A DNA stretch of 64,000 nt, taken from Sarcocystis neurona. Its lineage: Eukaryota > Apicomplexa > Conoidasida > Eucoccidiorida > Sarcocystidae. Every line of letters starts with the position of its first letter. Position 1 is the first letter of the stretch. Both the position numbers and the translations under genes were made by a program. The notes below the pieces were generated by a model. The model did not search any database, was not told the DNA's origin, and was given only the letters and a program-made list of their open reading frames with translations. The stretch spans positions 1,322,444-1,386,443 of the forward strand of contig KL647317.1 in assembly GCA_000727475.1 (NCBI GenBank), read 5' to 3'. Below, one piece after another: positions 33,731 to 45,495 of the stretch.

Positions 33731-36700
33731 AAACGGTTCGCGTCTCAGACGCGCAGGAGCGCCCCCAGATGCCCAACGGTCCCTTCACGCGGGCGCGCAC
33801 GTCTGGACAGCTGCAAGATCTGCGTCAGCAACAGCAGGAAATAACCACCGGTCAAAACGGGGAAGTACGCGCGTATTTGGCACAGGAGAGACCGCGTGGT
33901 TTCGGCAACGGCCGCGTGGCGCAGGCTCGGATCAACATGTTCGATAATTTGTCTTCTTCAACGGCGGCGGGAGGATCTCTAGATGCCACCCGACTAGCTC
34001 AGTATCCGGCGTACCGGCGCTTCTGCTCCTTTGAACAGCGCGGTGCTGTTGCTGCTGCTGCGGAACTGTCTGCTGCTCCTCCGGTGGGTGGTGCTGCTGT
34101 CGACGCGGACCTGGTGCTGGCGAGAGGTCTGGTTGCAGGAGGAGGAACAGCAGAGGGTGCAGCCACCGCCGCAGCAGCAGCGTCAATTGCGCAGGTGGGA
34201 GCTGGAAACGCTCCAACAGACGGAACAGCAGAAGGGCCACGAGGCCGAGCCAGGAGAGAAGCAGCAGCAGCGGGATCGAGGGCGAGAGCAGCAAACGGCA
34301 AAGGCAGCAAAAGCGCAGTAATCGGGCAGCGAGGAAAAACGAAAGTCGCTCGAAACAGACGGAAGGGGTCTCTCTCTCCTCCAAAGGAGCTTGTCCTGCG
34401 GAAGGAGTATTCTCTACGCGCTGCTGAGCTACCAAAAATTAAAGGAGTCTTCATCGGGAAGAAAAGTACTTGCTGGGTTGCCCAGTGGATCGATGACGCA
34501 GGTAGCATATAAACAGAAGAGAACCTTATATACATATATGTATACGTATGTGTATATATTTTGTATGCTTACACGTACACCTTCGCAGATATGTCTGTGC
34601 ACACGTCTATGCATCTGGACGTATACACCTGCGCAGATGTACCTGTTTGCGTCTGCTGGCGTGAAAACATTCTTCACTGCGTATGTGTGTGTACATATAT
34701 GTATATGAATATGTGTATATATATATATGTATGTGTGCATATATATATGTATATATGTATATATATTCATATATATGTGTATGTATATACATGTGTATAC
34801 ATATATATATATATGTGTGCATGTGCATATATATATATATGTATATATATATATCGCTACAAAGGGATCGAAGTGTCTGCTTGGAAGCGCTGACGTCAGC
34901 CTAAACTCGTCAAGAGGAGCGCATGACCTCCTTCGGCGAGAGCGTGGAAAGTATCTCTTGTGTGTCTTTACTTCTCTAGTTAAATGTGTAAATATTTATG
35001 ACACGCACGCACGTGTTGTTTGCCTAAGCAAATACACGAAGGTAGCGGATAGTTGTGTCTGAGGGTCGCGCGTCCGCCTGACTCGCTTTTGCGTTGCGGT
35101 GATCGCTGCCTGGCAGCATCCTGTAGATGTATACGCACACACACATGTTGGGGATGTATGTGTACACATGTATCTGCTACACCTGCGGATGTGTACGTGT
35201 TGCGCTTCCATGCATAATTATTCCTGTACATTAGTACCCATCTAAAGGTCCGCACAATACACGTACATATAAATATATATACTGGTTGATGCGAATGTTA
35301 TATATGTATGTGTCTGTGTGTATAGGTGCGTGTACTTACGCATATAGTCCGAAGCTACGTATATCCATTTATGCATGAAGTTTAGACGTACAGGTGTACG
35401 ACTGAGAAATTGTGTTATCTGGCTTCATGCCTGTGTGCAGGGCAACCTCGACAGAGCTGCTTCAACATCCGGCAGCACGGCTTTGACAGAGCCCGCAGCC
35501 TGGCTATTGAGGCCCGGCGGCACTACATGGGACTCTCTGCTGCAGCGCGCACCCATGCCAGTGGTGCTGCCCGAGGTGCTTGCAGCGGCAGCGGCAGCAG
35601 CAAGCGGCGGCGAGTGATTCCTTCAGCGCTGCCTGGCGTGTCTCGTTCTTCTCAACAGCTCGTCTCTGCTGTTAATGCAGGGCAGCAGCAGACGCAGCAG
35701 CTGCTGCTGCAGCAGGCGCAGGCGCGTGCCTGGACACCGTCTACGAAAGGTAGCGGGACCGCCGCAGCAGAGGGAGCGGCAGGCGGAGGAGCAGCAGCAC
35801 GTTCTGTCGTCGGCGGGACGTCTAGACCGCTGCCGGAGGAAGCAGGTGAGTCTCACCCCCTCTGTGTGTAACACTTTTTCCAGCGCGATGACTACGTCTT
35901 TGTGGCTTCTTCAAGAACGTATGTGATGTGCTCCCTGTACAGCAGTAGATGTGTACGTACTTGTAAGTAGGTGCACGTACGTAAGTTCGACTCGATTCAC
36001 TCGCAGGAATACACCGGGTGCCTCAAAGAGAACGTGTAAATCTCGTAGGCACTTACATAGATTAACGAGTTCAGGAGCTGTAGGAGGGGACGACCCTACC
36101 GTTGCACAAAAGTCAATAAGCGTATAAACATCTGCGTACAGACATGTACCCTTCACATTTGCAAAAGTGTACGCACGTATATGTACATGGACTCGAGCAA
36201 CAGTACGTACGGTACAGTCTGCGCTGCGACCTTGTAGTTGAGTTTGTAGGAATACGTAGCTACGGTTATATACACACATGCATACGTGTATGCCGGTGTG
36301 TATATATATGTAGATATATATATATACATCTGAGCACGTACGTGTCCCCCGCGCTGTGGTTGGTGGCATTCGGCTCTGGCTCCCTGCCCCGTAGACGGGG
36401 ATAGTGACCAGAGCTCCACACAGCACGCGGGCGTCACTGCGTCAGCCGTGTCTACAATACTCCTTCTTAGTACCCTGTACAGCGGTATGTATATATATAT
36501 ATACATATACATGTATATTTCTATATACGTTTGTTCACTCCATATAAGTGTGCATGAAGGTGCGACCATAATGAGCATATATCGTAAAGGTGTACATACC
36601 CTTCACAGCTATGCATTATACAAGTATGTCTGTATATATATGTATATACGTTTACGTACCCCTGTATGCGTCTACGTGAATATGTAGACACATACACATA

Positions 36701-39700
36701 CATAACGTGTTGATGTAAATATGTTGATTTGTGTGTGATGTACGGTGCCGTTTAACTAGATGTGTGTGTCGGTCAGCAGCAGCAGCATTTGCGTTGCAGC
36801 AGCTGTTGCTGTTGGCAGCCGTGTTGAGATTGTCCGTTGCTATTGTTGGTTGCGCACCTGTCCAGGAAAGCCGTTCTTTGCTGCTGCTGCTGCCGCTGCT
36901 CCTGCAGGTTCTTTTCAAGCAAACGGCACGCCGCGGCTGCGGCGGGGGCAGTCGCTACCTTTTGGGCACACCTACATGAACGGCAGCCACGAGAGCTCTG
37001 CTGCTGCCGCTGCTGCGTCTGCCGCTCTATCTGCTGCTGCTCGTGTCCATCATAGCGACGGTGGTGGTGCCGCTGTTGGGAATTTGAAAGAAATTCTGAG
37101 CTTGCAAGGAGATACCGCACCTGGTCTGCTGTGGAAGAAGAGAGGCGCAGGGATAGGTGTAGCTGGAGCAGCTGAAGCAGGCGAGGCACGAGGAGGAGGA
37201 GGTGCTGCAACCGGAATCGGGTGTGTAGGGGATCCAGGACAACCCAGTCAGAAGTATGCTGCCCAGGTTTATGAAGATAGATCTGCTGCAACAGTGGCGC
37301 CGTCTCTGCTACGTTGCGCGTCTACTCCACTGCCCTTCTCGGCTGCTTCCTCTCGTCTCCCGTATACGGCGCAACTCGGCGCTGCCGCAGGCTCAGCTGC
37401 GACAGCAGACGCGGATGCGCTCCTCCCCGGAGTTGAAGCAGAGAGGATAGCAGAAGAGGGCACCGGAGACTGGGATGCTGCTGCGCGTCGGACTACTGCA
37501 GCTGCTGGGACACCGTGGACCGCCCTGCAGGAGCACCACCAGCAACTCGAAGCGGCGGCTTCTGCCGGCGTACACAGGCCGTTGCAGCGCTCCAGCGCGT
37601 CGTCTTCGCATCTGCTGTATGGGAGAGGGACAGCAACACCAGGATTGTGTGATAGAAACGCAGCCATAGCAGCGGGGGAAAATGCTGCTTGCAGCATGAC
37701 AGGTGCCACGGCAGCTGAAGAATTGCTTCTTGATGCTTGTGGCCGTCTGGGAACTGGCAGTCTCGAGCGGCAGATACAAGTACCACATGCTAAAGGCAGT
37801 GCTACGGTCGGGTCGCTGGGGCCCTCCACGCTTTGTAAGCTTCCCCCGTACACGTCGCCGGCTCAACAGTACATTCCTCCTCTCAAGCGTAGCAGGAGCG
37901 ACACCACCAGCAAGAGCAACTACAGCAGCGGCACGTTGTGGACTGAAGTAGACGAGAATCCTGGCAGTTGCGGCAGTATCCGGAAGAGCCGCTGCTACTC
38001 GTCTTTGTCCCTGCCCACAGATGCCGCAGGAGAGAAATCACTGCCTCACCTGCTGCAGCGGAAGCGTCAGCGGGACCGGCCCCAGCCGGAAGACGCGACG
38101 AGTAGCAGCAGTGACGGCAAAGCTGCCAAGGGGAGAGACGCAGCCGACCAACAGGAAACGGAACAGCCGCGGGTGCTGCGGCGAAATGGCAGCAACGTTG
38201 AAAAAGCCGCAGCACTTCTGCGTGCAGCAGAACCCAGCTATACAAATAAAACAAATGCAGGTAATACATTATACGTGATATCTTGCGACTGGTGCGAACA
38301 ACGTTAACGTAGCACTATATATATAAATATATATATATATATATAAATATATAAATATACCAACATGCGTATACGCGTGTGGATATATATATATATATAT
38401 ATGTATGTATGTGGTTGCGCACACATAAGGGTAGTTCAACTATGTATGTAACATGTGTAATTATAGCTGTGGGTACTTGTTGGATCACAGATACCTATCT
38501 ATACAGATACGCTCGCATATATACACTTACATAAGTATGTATATATATATATATATTTCCACATGTGCGTGTGCGTACCGTCGTGAGTAGTACATCCCTT
38601 ATACCCGCGTTCGTCCTTTACGTGGAAGACGCGGCTGCCGTCCTGAGCAGACATCACGGCTCACGGCGACGTGACACGAACTGCTGTGCATGTTAACAGA
38701 CACAGAAACACGTGGGTGTTGGCCGCAAGGATGTTCATGTGTGTCTACCCACGTATACAAAGGTAAGATGGCATGTGTCCGTAGCAGTGGGAATGACTGC
38801 TTCTGCTCTCACAGAGTTCTGGCTGCCGCTGGGACTGCTGCTTTTGCTCTGAGAGACTCCTGGTTGCGGTTTCGGTCGGTACAAAAGCATGTAAGAGTGT
38901 ACAGACTTACCATCCACAGAGCACACCTTGCTCATACGTGTTTCTGCATACATATACGTTGGAACATGTGTAGCCGTTGAAACTTTTGCGTTCTGACAGC
39001 TGTACGTTTCTAGGTATTTCTGTGGAATCACGAGGAGCGTATATAGGTATTCGCGTGCATATATATATACATACATATATGTGCGTCTATTAGCGGAGAC
39101 AGAATCTCTCTTGTTAGCCACGGGAGCATGTTTATACGCCTGTGTACGGTTATGTAAACACGCAGTATGTATATGTACATAGAGAGAGAGGAGCAGAGGA
39201 AGAAAAGAAAAGGAGCACGGGATTGGAAGTGAAAAAAGGAGGACACGCAGAAGAGTGTCCTTTCCGTAGTGCGTACGAGTGACGGTGATGCGCCTGCGCC
39301 TCTGTCGTGTGCCGCCGCGACTGCCGTGACACCTGTGCCTGCTGAAGTCCTGTTGTCTGTGATGTACGTGTGGACTGCGTCTTTTTTCTCTTGCAGGCGC
39401 AGCGACTGCAGCGGTGACGTCGTTTAACGAACTCGCTGCTCTCCTCGGGAGCGGGGCCCCTCGCGGAATACAACACGCGCTGGGGAACAGCAGCAGCCTG
39501 AACAGCAACACTAGCACGGCTGGAAACTCCGAAGAAGAGGAGGAGGAAGCAAGCTGCCGCCAGCCGCCTACAGCAGACGCAGAACCGCCTGGTCTGCTTG
39601 CTGCTGCGCTGCTGGCTTCTTCTGGAGTAGTGCCAGGGACTGGGCGGTCCCCGAGCCGTTCCAGCACAGAGAGTCTGCAACAGCAGCTGCAGCAGGTGGA

Positions 39701-41408
39701 GCAGCTGCAGCGGCTGCTGCAGCAACACGGGTTGCTGACCTCGCGTCAACAGGAGCCGCATGACGACCAGCAACAGAAAGCCGCACAGACCCCAGACAGC
39801 CGCGAAACGGCTGCAGCCTCCTCTGCTCTGTCTGCTTTGTTATCCTGTCTGCTAGAGTCTTCCGGTAGCGCCCCTGCTGCGGTTGCTGGGGTTCTCAAAA
39901 CGACCACTGCAGCAGCTGTCCCCTGTGCCGCTCCTTTTCCCGCTGCTGCTGCTGCGGGTGCTGCTGCTGATATCCCTGGGTCTACGTCAGCGGCCATAGA
40001 CGACTTGCAAGCTGCTGCTCTGGCAGCCGGGACTCCTGCAACTGCTACTACTCCTCCTGCATCGTCTGCTGCATGCGCATCTTTGTTGCTGCATCGTAGA
40101 GCTTCCTCACCGACAAACGAGGAACGGTCTGTCGACATAGGAAAGGATCTGCCTGACGCCGCTGCCTTCGCAGCTGCTGCAGAGACTCCCAGCTCGATAG
40201 CGGAACCCTTAGTGAATCAGTCTGCCGGTACTGCTGCTTCTTACGTGTCTGCACAAGGCGACTTGACGCAGCTCGGGCAGTTACCGAAAGAGAACAGCGG
40301 TACGGTTTTGGTTTATAACTACGCAGATGGTAACGCCAATCCAGCAGCGCCAACTGGACCAGCAGCAGCAACGACAGCAGGAGCGATAGGGACTTCGGCA
40401 GGCGCAGGAGCAGGTGATGCCGGATTTCTTGCGCCAGAACTGACCTCTGGTTGTGAGGTTACATCTGCTTCCCCCCCCGCTTGCCCCTCCATTTCGTCGT
40501 CGTCGTCCGTAACCGCATCGTCTGCTGCTGGCGCTGCGGGGTTGCTGCGGCGGCCGTGGGTGCCGCCTGCATCGGGGCCGTTGTCCCTGTCGGCGGCGTT
40601 GTTGTCAGCAGGCAATCAGCAACCGCAGGCCACTCCGACGGCAGCAGCAGGTGACGGCAGTTCGTTCGAATTAGAAAGGTCCAGCTCCTTGGAAGTTAGC
40701 AGCGAAAGCGAGAGCAGCGTAAAGCAACAGGCAACAGGCGCACAGAAGCAGGGGAAGAGGAGCCTTGCGTCGCTAGCCCGAGAGTTTCCTGCTGTCCATG
40801 GCATTAGCTACAACGTGAAGTGTGCCTGCTGGGAAGCCGCTGTACCTGCTGGAGCAACAAAAGGCAGGCGCGCAGCAGGTGAAACAGCAGCAGTCGCGCC
40901 AACAGCAGCCGCAGCAGGTGGCGATGGTGAAGCAGTTGGCGGGGATGATGACCAGCCGTCAGCATGCGACACAGCCGCAGCAGGGCGTGAACCAGGCGAA
41001 GACAAAGTAGGAACAGGAGTAACAGCAGGCGGCAAAGAACCAGCACAGATTGTCAAGATTTTTAGCACTAGAAAGTTAGGTGGCTTGCAGGAAGCATATG
41101 AAACTGCCGTACTGTGGAGAGAGAGGCAACTGGCTGCTGCAGCAGGACGCACCCCAAAAGGTGAAGATAACGAGGCTACTGACGCCACTGCCGCCCCCGA
41201 CTCTGCTGCTGCAATCGTCTCTGATGCAGCGTCAGCCCCCGCTCTTGCTGGAGAGGCTTCCGCTGCAGCAACCGGTGTCAGCGATGTTGTCGCTGTGTCG
41301 CGGGGGACGCCGCATGTGCCTGATGAGAGTGCAGTCGGTGCTGCGGACTCTGTGCCTGCTGTTGGAGCTGCTGATGGGAAGCGACAGCCCGAGCCAGCTG
41401 CCTCCTGA
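33731..41408 (+). CDS. ApiAP2-type transcription factor, exons with two AP2 domains (33731-34501, 35441-35845, 36866-38260, 39397-41408)
   Basis: Four exons joined by GT-AG introns, all in phase 1: donors at 34502 (GTAGCA), 35846 (GTGAGT) and 38261 (GTAATA); acceptors ending at 35440, 36865 (CCTGTCCAG) and 39396 (CTCTTGCAG). AP2 domain 1 spans the first intron. [16 protein letters not shown] supplies the DNA-contacting beta strands at the end of the first exon, and [18 protein letters not shown] supplies the third strand and helix at the start of the second. AP2 domain 2 lies near the C-terminus: [15 protein letters not shown], an insertion of about 67 residues, then [20 protein letters not shown]. 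Between them are Ala/Ser/Gln-rich linkers. ApiAP2 proteins are the main sequence-specific nuclear transcription regulators of apicomplexans. If expressed alone, ATG 33769 could be the start. Stop is TGA 41406-41408. Confidence 0.85.
34400..35520 (+). other. AP2 domain 1, split by a phase-1 intron
   Basis: The domain runs from [15 protein letters not shown] near 34425 to [10 protein letters not shown] near 35530, with intron 34502-35440 between WIDDA and the residues QPRQSCFN. Features of the fold are visible: G.. in strand 1, a central Trp pair in strand 2 (CWVAQW), a phenylalanine-led strand 3 and the amphipathic helix [15 protein letters not shown]. Confidence 0.8.
34690..34858. repeat. TA/TG microsatellite cluster
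   Basis: Interrupted TATATATG, GTATATA and ATACATGTG runs occupy most of this stretch in the intron that splits AP2 domain 1. The open frames over it encode Tyr/Ile/Cys/Met repeats and are not genes. Confidence 0.9.
38300..38560. repeat. TA-rich microsatellite cluster in ApiAP2 intron
   Basis: Runs of TATATA occur at about 38316-38357, 38384-38402 and 38537-38556 inside intron 38261-39396. Similar clusters mark the other introns (34700-34855 in intron 1; 36490-36520 in intron 2). Confidence 0.9.
40775..41145 (+). other. AP2 domain 2 with a long internal insertion
   Basis: Strands 1-2 are [15 protein letters not shown] (about 40800-40845); strand 3 and the helix are [20 protein letters not shown] (about 41049-41108). 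The Ala/Gly/Asp-rich segment between them lies in the loop joining strands 2 and 3. There is no obvious GT-AG intron that would remove exactly this segment in frame, although several Ala/Gly-rich GCAGGT sites exist inside it. Confidence 0.65.
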
Positions 41409-41613
41409 AGCTAGCGCGTCCGCGCAGGAGTGCCAAGCCTAGCGCTCCAGAAAATTCAAGGACGGACGTTTGCGGCCACAGCAACGAGAAGAAGGCGATG
41501 CAGAAGACGGCAGCAGAAACAGACGGAGAAAGGAGGAAAAAAGTAGGGAAAGGAAGAAACACGCAAAAAATGAAAGGTACATCTTGTAGAAGGAAAGGGC
41601 AGTACGATCCGGC
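41409..41613. other. 3' flank of the ApiAP2 gene
   Basis: Purine-rich sequence after the TGA, with GAAGGAAAGG-type tracts. No canonical AATAAA was found near the stop; nothing else recognisable. Confidence 0.4.
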
Positions 41614-42588
41614 ATGCAACAACCGATGGCCATCCAAAGAAAACGTTGTAATCGGTTGAAGGAGATTTTATCTGTTGCGGTACCATCACTACGGCAGGAG
41701 ACACTCTTGCGTAGCCCGCTAGTGCGTACTACAGTACTAGCTGCTTACGCAGGTGAGAGGTCTGGATCTGCTGGATATCCACGTGTGTGTACGCGAGAAT
41801 CCACATGCATGTACCATAGTTGTGAAGTAGAAGTGAATGGTTGCTTGCGTCGGTGTAGGCCGTGGGGTCGGAGAGCGCGTCTCGTGTATTTCTGTCGGGG
41901 ACGTGGTCACTTCAGCATGCGTGAGAGCGCCGCTGTTTTTGTTGTATATGTTATACCGTTTCGAGCAGGATGTTACTGCACGCATTAAGGCGTACCAATT
42001 CCACGCTTTCCGTGAAGATTCGATTTGTCCAGCCATTCGCAGGTATGTGTACGAGCTCCTTCGCTCCATGGGCGTCTTATCCTCGTATGTGCCTGTGCAT
42101 CACCTTCCCCATGTGTATGCGTATATACGTACACACGTAGGCATGAGTACACACGTGTGCTCAGACGCGCAGCTGTCTAATATTCAGATGAATCTACCTG
42201 TTGTAGAGGTCCACCGGTGTGTTTATGTTTCACGGGTGCGTGACTCTGCCCACATAAAAAAAAACATGCGCATGCGTGGATCAGGCGTATTTGCAATGAC
42301 TACTGACACCACGCCGTTCCCGCCGCCAGTGTGGCACACGGGCGCGATCTTTTCCGTATTCTACGGGTTCCACATTATCCACGGTTGCTACCGAAGCAGT
42401 CTCTGTTGTGGAGGGATCGTTCGGCGACCTCCCCCTTGTTAAAGTCCTACATGTGGGACCTTGTATTTGAAGCACGACATTCTCGTGTGCTTCAAGTCGT
42501 TTTTTATTATCGAAGACAAGCAGTGACGTTGTGCCCATTCATGCACACAAGCGTGTGTATGCAGTTGTTGACCGACATGAACGTTTAA
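41614..42588 (+). CDS. Candidate small-exon gene, unrecognised (start at 41614)
   Basis: Proposed exons: 41614-41752 (ATG, ends phase 1 at GTGAGA), 41859-42042 (phase 1 to 2, GTATGT donor), 42209-42235 (27 nt, phase 2 to 2) and 42330 onward, open to 42588. The first two exons give MQQPMAIQRKRCNRLKEILS and then a hydrophobic/basic stretch LFLLYMLYRFEQDVTARIKA. The fourth gives HGRDLFRILRVPHYPRLLPK. Each junction is phase-consistent, but the acceptors of the short exons are weak and alternative frames on both strands are also open (a complement reading at 42281-42745 is nearly as good). No family is recognised. It starts only 205 nt after the ApiAP2 stop, so it could also be spurious. Confidence 0.25.
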
Positions 42589-45059
42589 GATGTACGACCA
42601 CATGCACAAAGATGTGTACTCACGCGCACTTACGTGTGCATGTAAATGTTTTTCCTGTACTTGTATCTGCACGTATATGCGTACGTACAAACCTTTCGCG
42701 TGACATAGGTCCCAGACGCGCTTCGTCCTTTGGATAGAGCGCCGTCTGCAAAAATGCCTCCCTCTCTGGAGCGGCGGCCTCTCTGCTTCAGAAAGGGGAT
42801 TTGCCAAGAAACAGGGAATATGCCTTTTACTCATAATTCAATCTACATGCGTTATCAGGGCACGTGTCCTTTGTGGTTTGTGCTCCGTCCGTACGAAAGT
42901 TCTTGCTCTGCTACTACGTACGCTCCCAGTGGAGCAAAAACGGCGCTCTTTCCGCTACCTTCTTTGTGCACATGTACCGTCCAGAACGATTTTAGCTTTT
43001 ACACGGCGGCCGCCGGCATCCAAATGCGGAAAGTCCTTCGCTATTTCGTGCATGTGTTCCGTGGCTGGACTCTGCAGCTGAGCTGCTGCCTTGCGTATCT
43101 ATGTCGCACAGCAGCAGTAGTGTCTGTCTTCCAGCTGTGTGACCGGAATATTGTAACCGGAGACGCGCTACACTTGTGTGTAGGTTCACTTTTTCCGGTT
43201 CGCCACCCAGCTTTTTCTCTCTCAGTACCCTCCTGTCTGCACACGTAGCGATTCTGTGCCTCTGTAGGTACACACATACTGCGAACCCATGTATATCAGT
43301 TTCTCTTCTACGGCAGCGATTCTCCTGTGTGTTCGAAACGCAAAGTATAAATGGGTAAAAAGGATTGGCGCACGCACGTGCTTAGGCGGCTCCTTGCGGT
43401 CTGCCTGCATGACACTGCGTGCACACATGGGCACGCAAAGAATGAGGTGGCGGTGCCTACAGACGTCGAGACACGGATACGAAGGCACAGTGAAGAGGCG
43501 TTCTTCCCGTGTACCTTGCCTTGGCGTACGCAGTAACGCATATCAGAAGTGACGGACTCGGTTCGCACAACAGCAGCAACGTTGCTGCGTCGTCAAAAGA
43601 GGGCAACCGTCTCTGACATTCCCAGAAGTGCAGCTTCTGAGGAACAGTGCGCTGCTTGTTCTCTGCGCTACCGGCAGGGAAACAAAGGCCGCTATCTCGT
43701 AGAAAAACACCTCCACGGATACTTTTTGACTTGGACACATACGCTCATGCGTCCGTGTAGTCACGCAGTTTTGTGAGTACACATTTGTATGTACATATAT
43801 ATATATATATATATATATAGATAGATATATTATACATTCATACATACATACATAAGTATGTGAATGCATATCAGTATATCTATATATATACACATATATA
43901 TGTATATATATATATATTTATACGTGTATACCACAGGGTGTTGATGTTGCCTTCTGGGAGATCTCCAGTGCTTCTTATCTGCCAGGAGGTTACGCTTTTT
44001 TCGCAGGAGAAAGATACGCTGTATGAGAGAACGAAGTGTGTACGAGTAAGCTCGAACTATTGTATGTGTTTTCAGGGTGAGTACACGAAGTGAACACGTA
44101 TGTGTCTACGTATACGTAACTATTCACTTAAATTTACGGGAGGGCACGGGGGCTCTTCGCTGAGGCGCAAGCAAGCGACATTTTACGGACACAATGAAAC
44201 TCTCTGGCATTAAAAAAGACAACAGTCGCGGACATAGAAGCAGTGGTGTGCACACAACACTCGCAGGTCGACGATCGTACGCGTGTACGCATATATGCAT
44301 GTATGTACCTGTGTATGTGTGACACAGTCACACGTTGCCAAAACAAGTGCTTTGCGCCTGTTAAGTGCGGGAGAGACTGCAGCCGTATAAAGTCTACGCT
44401 AAAAAAATAGTTATACGCAAATAAGCAGGACCGCAGCTGGGTGCATTTGCCTATTTTTCTTCGTGAACACAAGGAGGAACCTGTTGAAGCAACGTAGGCG
44501 AGCTGAGCATAGTAGCAAGTGGGATTTGTTGAGCGTGCCAGGTCCTTCTCTGAGCGTCTCTTTACGGCGCTTCACCGTAGACGGCAGAAGGATACCGAGA
44601 AGTTGAAGCAGCAAAATTTTGGACGTGACATATATAATATGTATGTGTGTCTTTCTGTATCTACCAAATTAGGCATCTGTCGATTGTACGCGTGCGCACC
44701 TGCGTTACCACAACACAGCTCACCCAATCTCAAATTCAATCTTTCACGTGCAAAAGTTGTTGCTCCCTTGTGCGTATCGCAGGTGTGGAAGAAAATAAAG
44801 TGTGCCACACTTCCCTCTCTCCTGCGCACGCACTGCGGGAAACTTCGCAAGAACCCCAGGCGCTACCAAAGCAGAATACACACATATATACAGATACTTC
44901 TGTAACAAGGTGATAATACATCTGTTACACGTAGACGGGCACACATTACACACAGGTAGTGGGACGTGAACGCGGATTTTCCGGAAAGCTGAAACTTCAT
45001 ATATATATATATATATATATATGCTACTTTCGTCCGCACGTGCAAACACACTTGGTCGT

Positions 45060-45060
<1 letters not shown>
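42589..45060. other. Interval with ambiguous short exons and TA microsatellite
   Basis: Several GT-AG-bounded open stretches exist on the plus strand, for example about 43937-44093 (reading LPSGRSPVLLICQEVTLFSQ) and 44516-44640, but none could be chained confidently. A 172-codon frame at 42730-43248 has no recognisable content. TA-rich microsatellites lie at 43794-43830 and 43877-43917, and at 45001-45022. Confidence 0.3.
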
Positions 45061-45097
<37 letters not shown>

Positions 45098-45454
45098 NNN
45101 NNNNNNNNNNNNNNNNNNNNNNNNNNNNNNNNNNNNNNNNNNNNNNNNNNNNNNNNNNNNNNNNNNNNNNNNNNNNNNNNNNNNNNNNNNNNNNNNNNNN
45201 NNNNNNNNNNNNNNNNNNNNNNNNNNNNNNNNNNNNNNNNNNNNNNNNNNNNNNNNNNNNNNNNNNNNNNNNNNNNNNNNNNNNNNNNNNNNNNNNNNNN
45301 NNNNNNNNNNNNNNNNNNNNNNNNNNNNNNNNNNNNNNNNNNNNNNNNNNNNNNNNNNNNNNNNNNNNNNNNNNNNNNNNNNNNNNNNNNNNNNNNNNNN
45401 NNNNNNNNNNNNNNNNNNNNNNNNNNNNNNNNNNNNNNNNNNNNNNNNNNNNNN

Positions 45455-45493
<39 letters not shown>
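45061..45493. repeat. CA dinucleotide repeat containing an assembly gap
   Basis: (CA)n occupies 45061-45097 and 45455-45493, with 357 unresolved bases (N) at 45098-45454 between them. The gap is probably a collapsed or unread CA tract; its true length is unknown. Frames that cross the gap are meaningless. Confidence 0.97.

Positions 45494-45495
<2 letters not shown>

Noticed and set aside
34561..34904. Tyr/Ile/Cys/Met-rich frames on both strands
   Set aside because: Translations of TA/TG microsatellite inside the intron of AP2 domain 1.
21486..41408. Prophage, CRISPR array, transposon or other mobile system
   Set aside because: No terminal repeats, transposase or integrase motifs, or regularly spaced direct repeats with unique spacers were seen here or elsewhere in the window; the repeats are microsatellites and tandem duplications.
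42281..42745. Minus-strand two-exon reading ending in a 50-residue tail
   Set aside because: It was phase-consistent (42693-42745 to 42281-42434), but the plus-strand reading of the same DNA chains with further exons, so the minus reading was dropped.
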